Shown here: in pieces, positions 34,271 through 42,136 of the stretch
Position numbering within the stretch: the first letter of the stretch is position 1
Layout of the letters: each line of letters begins with the position of its first letter
Assembly (NCBI RefSeq): GCF_013177695.1
Contig: NZ_WOEY01000126.1
Coordinates: forward strand, 1 to 64,000
DNA length: 64,000 bases
Direction of reading: 5' to 3'
From: Paraburkholderia solitsugae
GTDB taxonomy: Bacteria > Pseudomonadota > Gammaproteobacteria > Burkholderiales > Burkholderiaceae
The notes under the pieces: generated by a model
Seen by the model: only the letters and a program-made list of their open reading frames with translations
Database searches by the model: none
What the model was told of the DNA's origin: nothing
Translations under genes and position numbers: made by a program

Positions 34271-36253
34271 ATGTCTGCGATTGAATCGGTTCTTCAGGAA
34301 CGCCGTGTTTTCCCGCCCTCCGCTGAAGCAGCGGCTGGCGCCACGATCTCCGGTATGGACGCGTACCGGGCGCTTGCCGCCGAAGCGGAGCGCAATTACG
34401 AAGGTTTCTGGGGGCGCCTCGCTCGCGAGACGCTAAGCTGGAACAAACCCTTCACCAAGGTGCTCGACGAATCGAAAGCGCCTTTCTACACGTGGTTCGA
34501 AGACGGCCAGCTGAACGCGTCGTATAACAGCATCGATCGCCACGTCGAAGCCGGCAACGGCGAGCGCGTCGCGATCATCTTCGAAGCCGACGACGGCACC
34601 GTCACCAACGTCACCTATCAGGAGCTGCTGCAACGCGTGTCCCGCTTTGCGAACGCCCTGAAAAAGCGTGGCGTGAAGAAGGGCGATCGCGTCGTGATCT
34701 ATATGCCGATGTCGATCGAAGGCATCGTCGCGATGCAGGCGTGTGCACGGATCGGCGCGACGCATTCAGTGGTATTCGGCGGCTTCTCGTCGAAGTCGCT
34801 GAATGAGCGCTTGGTCGACGTGGGCGCCGTAGCCCTCGTGACCTCCGACGAACAGATGCGCGGCGGCAAAGCATTGCCGCTGAAAAACATCGCTGACGAA
34901 GCCATTGCCATGGGCGGCTGCGATGCGGTGAAGAGCGTGATTGTCTACAAGCGCACGGGCGGCAAGATCGCGTGGAACGAAAGCCGCGATCTGTGGATGC
35001 ACGAACTCACGCAAGCCGAATCGGATCAATGCGCGCCGGAGTGGGTCGGCGCCGAGCATCCGCTTTTCATCCTGTATACGTCCGGTTCGACCGGCAAGCC
35101 GAAGGGCGTGCAGCACAGCACCGGCGGCTATCTGCTGTGGGCCGCGCAGACCATGAAGTGGACTTTCGACTGGAAGCCCACGGATGTGTTCTGGTGTACC
35201 GCCGACATCGGCTGGATTACCGGCCATAGCTACATCACGTATGGTCCGTTGACGCTCGGCGGCACCCAGGTCGTGTTCGAAGGCGTGCCGACCTATCCGA
35301 ACGCCGGCCGCTTCTGGGAGATGATCGCGAAGCACAAGGTCTCGCTGTTCTACACGGCACCGACCGCGATCCGCTCGCTGATCAAATACGCTGAAGCGGA
35401 CGAGAAAGTGCATCCGAAGAGCTACGATCTGTCGACGCTGCGCATCATCGGCACGGTCGGCGAGCCGATCAATCCGGAAGCGTGGGTGTGGTATTACGAG
35501 AACGTCGGTGGTGGCCGTTGTCCGATCGTCGATACGTGGTGGCAAACCGAAACTGGCGGCCACATGATCACGCCGCTGCCGGGCGCCACGCCGCTGGTGC
35601 CGGGTTCGTGCACCCTGCCGCTGCCAGGCATCATGGCGGCGGTCGTCGACGAAACCGGCCAGGACGTGCCGAATGGGCAGGGCGGCATTCTGGTGGTGAA
35701 GCGTCCGTGGCCGGCGATGCTGCGCAATGTTTGGGGCGATCCGGAGCGCTACAAGAAGAGCTACTTCCCCGAAGAACTCGGCGGCACGCTGTACCTCGCC
35801 GGCGATGGCGCGGTGCGCGACAAGGAAACCGGCTACTTCACGATCATGGGCCGCATCGACGATGTGCTCAACGTGTCCGGCCACCGCCTCGGCACCATGG
35901 AGATCGAGTCGGCGCTCGTGTCGAACCCGCTCGTCGCTGAGGCAGCCGTGGTCGGACGTCCTGACGATACGACCGGGGAGGCCGTCTGCGCATTCGTGGT
36001 GCTCAAACGCGCGCGTCCTGAGGGCGAAGAAGCGGTGAAGCTCGCCAACGAACTGCGCAATTGGGTCGCCAAGGAGATCGGTCCGATCGCCAAGCCGAAG
36101 GACATCCGCTTCGGTGAGAACCTGCCGAAGACGCGTTCGGGCAAGATCATGCGCCGCCTGTTGCGCTCGCTCGCGAAGGGCGAGGAAATCACCCAGGACG
36201 TGTCCACGCTGGAGAACCCGGCGATTCTCGATCAGCTCGGCGAGTCGCTCTGA
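34271..36253 (+). CDS. acs: Acetate-CoA ligase (acetyl-CoA synthetase)
   Basis: 660-aa AMP-forming acetyl-CoA synthetase; E. coli Acs is 652 aa. The adenylate motif TSGSTGKPKG is near residue 270, WWQTETGG follows around 430, and the acetylation/catalytic lysine motif PKTRSGKIMRR is near 620-630. It activates acetate for the TCA and glyoxylate pathways. ATG 34271 is chosen; the open frame from 34103 would begin inside the palindrome region. A symporter pair of the acetate-permease type follows, supporting scavenging of acetate or other short acids. Confidence 0.94.
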   Translation: MSAIESVLQERRVFPPSAEAAAGATISGMDAYRALAAEAERNYEGFWGRLARETLSWNKPFTKVLDESKAPFYTWFEDGQLNASYNSIDRHVEAGNGERVAIIFEADDGTVTNVTYQELLQRVSRFANALKKRGVKKGDRVVIYMPMSIEGIVAMQACARIGATHSVVFGGFSSKSLNERLVDVGAVALVTSDEQMRGGKALPLKNIADEAIAMGGCDAVKSVIVYKRTGGKIAWNESRDLWMHELTQAESDQCAPEWVGAEHPLFILYTSGSTGKPKGVQHSTGGYLLWAAQTMKWTFDWKPTDVFWCTADIGWITGHSYITYGPLTLGGTQVVFEGVPTYPNAGRFWEMIAKHKVSLFYTAPTAIRSLIKYAEADEKVHPKSYDLSTLRIIGTVGEPINPEAWVWYYENVGGGRCPIVDTWWQTETGGHMITPLPGATPLVPGSCTLPLPGIMAAVVDETGQDVPNGQGGILVVKRPWPAMLRNVWGDPERYKKSYFPEELGGTLYLAGDGAVRDKETGYFTIMGRIDDVLNVSGHRLGTMEIESALVSNPLVAEAAVVGRPDDTTGEAVCAFVVLKRARPEGEEAVKLANELRNWVAKEIGPIAKPKDIRFGENLPKTRSGKIMRRLLRSLAKGEEITQDVSTLENPAILDQLGESL

Positions 36254-36342
36254 GCTTAGGTTGGCCTGGGTTTGTAGCAAGGGTATGTCGAATGACGTGT
36301 CCTTGACCGGACCCAGGTATCGGCCGCTTAGATTAGGCAGCT

Positions 36343-36388
36343 AAAGCCACCGCGCGGACAATCCCGATTGCCTGCCCGGTGGCTTTTT
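36343..36388 (+). terminator. Terminator after acs
   Basis: Outer stem AAAGCCACC / GGTGGCTTT with an inner CAATC/GATTG pairing, followed by five Ts. It lies 90 bp after the acs stop and just before the DUF4212 gene, so the symporter pair probably has its own promoter or is read through. Confidence 0.75.
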
Positions 36389-36401
36389 GATACACAGGCG
36401 C

Positions 36402-36788
36402 ATGGCCGCGCCGCACCACACCTCTCACGCTACGCTCAATCCGCCGCCCGAACCTCCAGCGGTCTCGGCAGCGATGGCGCGCGCGCATCAAAAGTATTGG
36501 CGTTTCAATCTTGCGTTGATCGCGACGTTGATGACGGTGGGCTTCGTGGTGTCGTTCGTTTTGCCGCTGTTGGCGCCAGCGTTGGACCCGATGCGCTTCG
36601 GCGGCTTCAGGTTGCCGTTCTACTTCGGTGCGCAAGGGGCGATTCTGATCTACGTCGCGTTAATCGTCGTGTATATCGTGCTGATGCAACGCGCCGATCG
36701 CCGTCTGCAATGCGCTTTCGATGCCGATGTTGATGTCAGTGCCGATGTCAGTGCTGATTCCGGCGCGCCCACTGCGCGCGGAAGCTGA
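36402..36788 (+). CDS. DUF4212 small membrane partner of symporter
   Basis: 128-aa protein with two membrane helices (about residues 40-65 and 78-104) and an RAHQKYWRFNLALIATLM entry segment typical of DUF4212. Such proteins are nearly always encoded directly before a sodium:solute symporter, as here, with a 4-bp gap. The C-terminal tail is Asp/Ala/Ser-rich. The start at 36402 is chosen; a TTG at 36387 overlaps the terminator. Confidence 0.87.
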   Translation: MAAPHHTSHATLNPPPEPPAVSAAMARAHQKYWRFNLALIATLMTVGFVVSFVLPLLAPALDPMRFGGFRLPFYFGAQGAILIYVALIVVYIVLMQRADRRLQCAFDADVDVSADVSADSGAPTARGS

Positions 36789-36792
36789 GCCG

Positions 36793-38811
36793 ATGAAGCT
36801 CACGAACCGGCTGATCCGCTCATACGCGCTCTATACGCTCGGCTTCCTGCTATTCATCTATGTGATGTGGCGCATCGAGCGCACCACCGGCCCGGGTGTG
36901 TGGATCGGCTATGTGTTCCTGTTCGTGCCGATCGCGGTGTATGCGGTGATCGGGCTGCTGTCGCGCACGTCCGACCTGGTCGAATACTACGTAGCCGGGC
37001 GGCGCGTGCCGTCCTTCTTCAACGGCATGGCGACTGCGGCCGACTGGTTGTCCGCTGCATCGTTCATCGGCCTTGCAGGGTCGATTTATGTGACCGGATA
37101 TGACGGTCTCGCGTACCTGATGGGCTGGACCGGCGGCTATTGCCTTGTCGCATTCCTGCTTGCGCCGTACGTGCGCAAGCTCGCGCGCTACACGATTCCC
37201 GACTTTCTCGGCACGCGCTTTTCGAGCAACGCCGTGCGTGGACTCGCTGCGTTAGCGGCGATCCTGTGCTCGTTCGTCTATCTGGTCGCGCAGATTCAGG
37301 GCGTGGGCTTGATCGCGACGCGTTTCATTGGCGTGGATTTCGCGGTCGGCATTTTCTGCGGACTCGCGGGCATTCTGGTGTGCTCGTTTCTGGGCGGCAT
37401 GCGTGCCGTGACGTGGACCCAGGTCGCGCAATACATCATCTTGATCGCGGCGATTCTGATTCCCGTGTCGATGATCGCGCATAAGGATGGCCTCGGCTGG
37501 GTGCCGCAGTTCAACTACGGGCGCTTGATGGAGCGCGTCGAAGGCCTCGAGAAGCAGGTGCGTGACTCGCCGCTCGAGCAGACCGTACGCGACGACTATC
37601 GGCGGCGCGCCACGCTGATGCAGATGCGGCTCGATACGCTGCCGCAATCGTTCGTCGACGAGAAGCTGCGCCTCACGCAGGAAGTGGCGGACTTGCGGCG
37701 CCACAATGGCCCGCTGCGTGAGATCAAGGAACGCGAGCGGGCGCTCGAACAATTTCCACGCGATGCCGCCGCGGCGCAAATCGTCTGGACCCAACGCCGC
37801 GACGAGATGTTGATGCGCGCGGCCGCGCCGGTGCCGATGCACGAGCCGTTTCCCGTCACGAGCGAAGAAGACCGGCGCACGCATGAGCGCAATTTCCTGT
37901 CGCTGTTGCTGTGCCTGTCGCTCGGTACCGCGAGCCTGCCGCACATCCTGACGCGCTACAACACGACGACCTCGGTGGCGTCCGCGCGACGCTCGGTCGG
38001 CTGGACGCTGTTCTTCGTCGCGCTGTTCTATCTAACGGTGCCCGTGCTGGCGGTGCTGATCAAGTACGAGATATTGACCAACCTGGTCGGCCATCATTTT
38101 GCGGATTTGCCGCAGTGGCTCATGCAATGGCGCAAGGTCGAACCGAGTCTGATCAGTCTTGCGGACACGAACGGCGACGGTATCGTGCGCTGGAGCGAGA
38201 TTCAGATGCAGCCGGATATGGTCGTGCTCGCCGCGCCCGAGATCGCGGGGCTGCCGTATGTGATGTCCGGGCTGATCGCGGCCGGTGCGCTGGCCGCGGC
38301 GCTCTCGACTGCGGACGGTTTGCTGTTGACGATCGCCAATGCGTTATCGCACGACGTCTACTATCACATGGTCGATCCGACGGCTTCGAGCCAGCGGCGC
38401 GTGACGATCTCGAAGATTTTGTTGCTTGGGGTGGCGTTGTTCGCGTCGTATGTGGCTTCACTGAACACGGGGAATATTCTGTTTCTGGTGGGCGCGGCGT
38501 TTTCGCTGGCGGCTTCAAGCCTGTTTCCGGTGCTGGTGCTGGGCGTGTTCTGGAAACGCACGACCCGGCTTGGGGCGGTGGCGGGCATGGTGGCGGGGCT
38601 GGTGGTGTGCATTTACTACATCGTGTCGACCTATCCGTTCTTCACGCAGATGACGGGCTTCGCCGGCGCGCGGTGGTTCGGGATCGAGCCGATCAGCTCA
38701 GGCGTGTTCGGCGTGCCGGCGGGGTTTCTGGTGGCGATCGGCGTGAGTCTGGTGGACCGGAAACCGGATGCTTATACGAGGGCGCTGGTGGACTACATCC
38801 GGCATCCTTAG
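36793..38811 (+). CDS. Large sodium:solute symporter (VC_2705-like)
   Basis: 672-aa SSS-family permease, probably for acetate or related monocarboxylates with DUF4212. Membrane core motifs include EYYVAGRRVPSFFNGMATAADW and the later GAALAAALSTADGLLLTIANAL. Two additions lengthen it: a charged, coiled-coil-like segment at about residues 242-355 (LMERVEGLEKQV onward) and a canonical EF-hand-like loop DTNGDGIVRWSE at about 458-469. The family's large subgroup is known to be longer than typical SSS proteins. The start at 36793 follows the DUF4212 stop. Confidence 0.9.
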   Translation: MKLTNRLIRSYALYTLGFLLFIYVMWRIERTTGPGVWIGYVFLFVPIAVYAVIGLLSRTSDLVEYYVAGRRVPSFFNGMATAADWLSAASFIGLAGSIYVTGYDGLAYLMGWTGGYCLVAFLLAPYVRKLARYTIPDFLGTRFSSNAVRGLAALAAILCSFVYLVAQIQGVGLIATRFIGVDFAVGIFCGLAGILVCSFLGGMRAVTWTQVAQYIILIAAILIPVSMIAHKDGLGWVPQFNYGRLMERVEGLEKQVRDSPLEQTVRDDYRRRATLMQMRLDTLPQSFVDEKLRLTQEVADLRRHNGPLREIKERERALEQFPRDAAAAQIVWTQRRDEMLMRAAAPVPMHEPFPVTSEEDRRTHERNFLSLLLCLSLGTASLPHILTRYNTTTSVASARRSVGWTLFFVALFYLTVPVLAVLIKYEILTNLVGHHFADLPQWLMQWRKVEPSLISLADTNGDGIVRWSEIQMQPDMVVLAAPEIAGLPYVMSGLIAAGALAAALSTADGLLLTIANALSHDVYYHMVDPTASSQRRVTISKILLLGVALFASYVASLNTGNILFLVGAAFSLAASSLFPVLVLGVFWKRTTRLGAVAGMVAGLVVCIYYIVSTYPFFTQMTGFAGARWFGIEPISSGVFGVPAGFLVAIGVSLVDRKPDAYTRALVDYIRHP

Positions 38812-38852
38812 GCGGGTTTGCGCATGGGTGTGGCGCAGGGCGCGAAGTTTGC

Positions 38853-38858
38853 TATAAT
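38853..38858 (+). promoter_or_regulatory. -10 element of the tRNA-Ser promoter
   Basis: Perfect TATAAT 13 bp before the tRNA 5' end. The -35 at standard spacing is weak. Confidence 0.65.
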
Positions 38859-38871
38859 TCGACTCCCCGCC

Positions 38872-38962
38872 GGAGAGATGGATGAGCGGTTTAAGTCGCA
38901 CGCCTGGAAAGCGTGTATAGGTTAATAACCTATCCGGGGTTCGAATCCCCGTCTCTCCGCCA
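38872..38962 (+). tRNA. tRNA-Ser (anticodon GGA)
   Basis: Type II tRNA with acceptor stem GGAGAGA / TCTCTCC, anticodon loop CTGGAAA (anticodon GGA), a long variable arm TAGGTTAATAACCTA, T arm GGGGTTCGAATCCCC, and an encoded CCA at 38960-38962. It reads UCC/UCU codons. It is followed by a terminator hairpin and then by a stretch rich in remnants and accessory genes. Confidence 0.96.
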
Positions 38963-38974
38963 GAAATGAATGAT

Positions 38975-39013
38975 AAGCCGTTGAATCTAAAAGAGATTCA
39001 ACGGCTTTTTGTT
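38975..39013 (+). terminator. Terminator of tRNA-Ser
   Basis: 14-bp stem AAGCCGTTGAATCT / AGATTCAACGGCTT followed by TTTTTG, 12 bp after the tRNA. Confidence 0.92.
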
Positions 39014-39429
39014 TTTCGACTCGGAAAGCGACTATCAATGCGGTTTGTACGGGCCGAAAGTTGGGATGGCCGCTAGTGCATTTTATTCGCAGCTGCAGAT
39101 CTGCTCGTTAGCGCATTGCGCGTCCGAATCCGGGTCGTCAGTCTTCTGTCGCGCCACGGCGTGCGTCGCTTGCTTCGCACCCGGGCATGGACATCGTCGT
39201 CAATACATTTGGCGAGCGAAGACGAGTTAGAGAGGAATATCGACGAAGTCCTTCATCTCCTCTACTGCTGCGGCGCGCTCGGTGTTGTTGAACCTTACGA
39301 AAGCTCTATGCCACGCATCAAGTCGCGTTGTAACCGCCCGATCAAATTCGCCAGTGCTTCCGATAAATTCCATAGAAAACTGGTCCTTTGCATGCGACTT
39401 CAAAGAAGCGCTCTCCTGACTCGATGTAA
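39014..39429. other. Region with no supported gene after tRNA-Ser
   Basis: Short contradictory frames only. A minus-strand 48-codon frame (39227-39373, starting MEFIGSTGEFDRAV) has the best amino-acid composition but no recognisable family. Composition is less GC-rich than the flanks, suggesting decayed or acquired DNA. Confidence 0.4.
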
Positions 39430-39636
39430 GTGTTCGAACGTAGCTTCGCTGGCCTGCGACGGAACTGGGCATTCGTGGTCCTGATGACGGTCGGCTCGAT
39501 CGGCGACGCATTTGTGGGTGGCCATTTGGCGGGCACCGTATCCAGTGCCGTTCTGCTACCGGTTCTCGCGGCAATTCTTGTGATTTCACCGGTCAAGCTC
39601 TGGCCGCACGGCAGACGACCACGCCCCTCTAGGTGA
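39430..39636 (+). pseudogene. C-terminal remnant of a membrane permease (TauE/SafE-like)
   Basis: A 68-codon GTG frame reads LRRNWAFVVLMTVGSI, then GGHLAGTVSSAVLLPVLAAIL and a basic end. This resembles the last two membrane segments of TauE/SafE-type permeases. A stop codon immediately precedes it in frame and no upstream part is found, so it looks like a truncated leftover. The family assignment is from memory and weak. Confidence 0.35.
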
Positions 39637-39706
39637 GTTGAATCGAAAACGCAAAAGTCTCGTGCCGGGAGCGCGGCCAGGTCACACCGCTTCGTCATCG
39701 GAAATG

Positions 39707-41608
39707 TCAGCCGCCTTCGGAAACGACGGCGGCCCCATCATTCGCGCGCATGGCCTCTGCTATTCCCGCGAAAGACATCGGACGGCCCGTCAGAAAGCCC
39801 TGAACGATGTCACATCCAGCCTCGCATAACCAGGCGAGTTGCGCAGGGTACTCAACGCCTTCGGCGACGACAGTGAGGCCGAAGCTGTGCGCCATCGAGA
39901 TAATGGCGGTAACAATCGGCTGTCCCGCATGCGGCAGTGCCTTGACGAAGCTGCGGTCTATCTTGATCTGGTTGAGCGGGAATGACTGCAGATAGGAGAG
40001 TGAAGAATAACCGGTGCCAAAGTCGTCGATAGACAGGCGGATACCTTGGGCGCGCAGTTGCTTCATCACGTTTACTGCGACCGACATGTTGGCCATGAGC
40101 AGGCTTTCGGTAAGCTCGAGTTCCAGCATGCAGGGGGGCAGACCACTATCCTTTAGAGCCTCAAGAACATCGTGGTGAAATCCATGCTGTCGAAGTTGCT
40201 TTGCAGATACGTTCACCGAGACACTTGCGGCATTGCTTGCGTTGGCGTTCCATCGCGCGGCATCGTGACAGGCGCGCCGCATGACCCATCTTCCCAGCGC
40301 AACGATGAGTTCACTGTTCTCTGCGATCGGGATAAATTCTGCCGGTGGAATGCTGCCTTCCGATGGATGAGTCCACCGCGCAAGCGCTTCTACGCCTACC
40401 AGTTGTCCGGTCTGACAATCGTATTGAGGCTGGTAGGCCAACTCAAGTGCGTCGTGCTCAATCGCTTCTCGCAGTTCGCGCTCAAGCCGTGCGCGTCGCT
40501 GGGCATCCTTCGTCATCTGCGGCCTGAACTCGACCGCGACATTTTTTCCCCCGCTTTTTGCGGCGTACAAGGCAATGTCTGCGCTGCTGACGAGTGATGC
40601 AACGTCGATCGCGTCGTCAGGGAACCGACTGAATCCGACGCTTGTTGTAACCAGAACGCTGCCACTTTGCAGTTCGAATGGCCGCGCCAGCATGCTGGTG
40701 ATGCGCTCAGCAGTGCGACGACTCGCGGTGCGGTCGGCGTCGTCGACCGCCAGTACCGCAAATTCGTCACCTCCGATGCGACTGACGACGTCTGTCGAGC
40801 GAACTGCGTCCCGTAGGGCGGATGCGACGGACCGCAGTAGTTCGTCTCCTGCACCGTGTCCCAAGGTGTCGTTAACAGTCTTGAAGTTATCGAGGTCAAT
40901 CAAAACCAGCGTCACGTGCGCCCAGTCATCGGCCCCCGGTCGCACGCGGACCGCCAGTTCGTCGTAGAATGCCCGGCGGTTTGGCAAGTCCGTGAGAGGG
41001 TCTGTACGCGCGAGGTATTCGAGTTCCCTCTCTGCCTTTGAGACGCGCGCTTTCATGCGTGACGTGACGACGGACGATACGCAGAGCGCGCATGTGCAAG
41101 CCGCCAGAAGAAAGCCGGCATACTGCCAAAGCTCTCGAACCATGCCTTCAGTGCTCGCGACAAGCACAACCGTACCAAGAACGATACCGTCGTGGATGAC
41201 AGGATTGGCGACGAAAATATCTTTGAGGGAAAAGTGATCCGGCGCGAAGTTGCTTGCGAGCGTCGCTTCGTTAGCCTCATGTGGCGAGATTCCTGCTCTG
41301 GCATACCGTGCATGGACACTCCCCTTCGCATTGAACACTGCGACACTCTCAACATATGGCACGTTGCCAAGTGGTCGGAGTATCTCGCCGGTGGCCTGCT
41401 CATCGTGGAACATCAGCGACGCGGTGATATTTGCCGAGACCATGGCCGCCTGCAAGCGCGCGTCAGCGGCAAGCCCGGCTCGTAACGACAGCACCTGGTA
41501 GGCCAGCAGCCCTGCGCTGGAAATTAGCAGTGCGATTGCAATGCCAACGATGTTCAAGCGCCCCAGGGCGCGCGTCAGACTTGGTGCCTGTTCCTCATGT
41601 GACGTCAT
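39707..41608 (-). CDS. Membrane GGDEF-EAL enzyme (diguanylate cyclase/phosphodiesterase)
   Basis: 633-aa c-di-GMP enzyme. Topology: membrane helix about 18-40, periplasmic CHASE8-like region about 45-158, second helix about 163-182, short coiled linker, GGDEF domain about 200-360, EAL domain about 375-620. The GGDEF motif (279-283) and its I-site RSTD (270-273) are intact, so synthesis with product inhibition is possible. EAL (407-409), DDFG (528-531) and EGVE (583-586) are also intact, so hydrolysis is possible. Its ATG overlaps the stop of the yfiR-like gene by 4 bp. The N-terminal half resembles YfiN/TpbB, which is held inactive by YfiR, so a YfiR-gated enzyme is inferred. Confidence 0.92.
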   Translation of the reverse strand: MTSHEEQAPSLTRALGRLNIVGIAIALLISSAGLLAYQVLSLRAGLAADARLQAAMVSANITASLMFHDEQATGEILRPLGNVPYVESVAVFNAKGSVHARYARAGISPHEANEATLASNFAPDHFSLKDIFVANPVIHDGIVLGTVVLVASTEGMVRELWQYAGFLLAACTCALCVSSVVTSRMKARVSKAERELEYLARTDPLTDLPNRRAFYDELAVRVRPGADDWAHVTLVLIDLDNFKTVNDTLGHGAGDELLRSVASALRDAVRSTDVVSRIGGDEFAVLAVDDADRTASRRTAERITSMLARPFELQSGSVLVTTSVGFSRFPDDAIDVASLVSSADIALYAAKSGGKNVAVEFRPQMTKDAQRRARLERELREAIEHDALELAYQPQYDCQTGQLVGVEALARWTHPSEGSIPPAEFIPIAENSELIVALGRWVMRRACHDAARWNANASNAASVSVNVSAKQLRQHGFHHDVLEALKDSGLPPCMLELELTESLLMANMSVAVNVMKQLRAQGIRLSIDDFGTGYSSLSYLQSFPLNQIKIDRSFVKALPHAGQPIVTAIISMAHSFGLTVVAEGVEYPAQLAWLCEAGCDIVQGFLTGRPMSFAGIAEAMRANDGAAVVSEGG

Positions 41609-42135
41609 AAGACATTCCTTGCAAGGCGAAGCAGCTTGGAGCTGAGAGACAGATGTCGGCGCAGCGCCTGCTGATTCTCTATGTCGAAACGGAGATGATT
41701 TTCGTCAGTGAACAAACGGATGACGGCAGCGTGGTCGCCGGTGTCAAAGTCGCTAATGATCAGAATCGGCTGGTCCGGCGAGAGAACGTCCTTCGCCGCA
41801 TGAGAGATTTGTTCCTCGCTTTCCAGCACGATGACATTGCATCCGCCCTGGCCGTTCTTCGTCGGCATGGAGACTACTGACCAGGCACGGCCGCCGACAG
41901 TTCGTCCGTCGAGTTTCGAGAGTGCGAGGCCAAGGTCGCTGTCCCTGTTCGCACAGACAAGGAGAGCGGTGTCAGACAGACTTCCCGGCGGCCATGTCGT
42001 GAATTGGGTAAAGTTGTAGATATAAGCGGCCTTCAATGCAGACTCATCGACCTGCGCGTGAGCCGACAGGGTCGTCAGCGCCCAGATAACGAAGGCGAGC
42101 ACGCTTGCAGAGCGGAAGATGCGGGCGAGCGACAT
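41605..42135 (-). CDS. YfiR-family (DUF4154) periplasmic protein
   Basis: 176-aa exported protein. The signal peptide is residues 1-27 (ALTTLSAHA). The YfiR pattern follows: LKAAYIYNFTQFTTWP, one Cys in LLVCAN, a second in GGCNVIVL, and the conserved end LRFDIENQQALRRHLSLSSKLLRLAR. YfiR of Pseudomonas inhibits the diguanylate cyclase YfiN from the periplasm. The start at 42135 follows the receptor gene stop by one base and is chosen over the longer frame, which only mirrors the receptor gene. Translationally coupled on both sides. Confidence 0.9.
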   Translation of the reverse strand: MSLARIFRSASVLAFVIWALTTLSAHAQVDESALKAAYIYNFTQFTTWPPGSLSDTALLVCANRDSDLGLALSKLDGRTVGGRAWSVVSMPTKNGQGGCNVIVLESEEQISHAAKDVLSPDQPILIISDFDTGDHAAVIRLFTDENHLRFDIENQQALRRHLSLSSKLLRLARNVL

Positions 42136-42136
42136 C

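Noticed and set aside
34766..36280. 504-codon minus-strand frame opposite acs
   Set aside because: Antisense shadow of a clear acetyl-CoA synthetase.
38930..39000. Attachment site for an island at tRNA-Ser
   Set aside because: No second copy of the tRNA 3' end and no integrase gene seen in the window.
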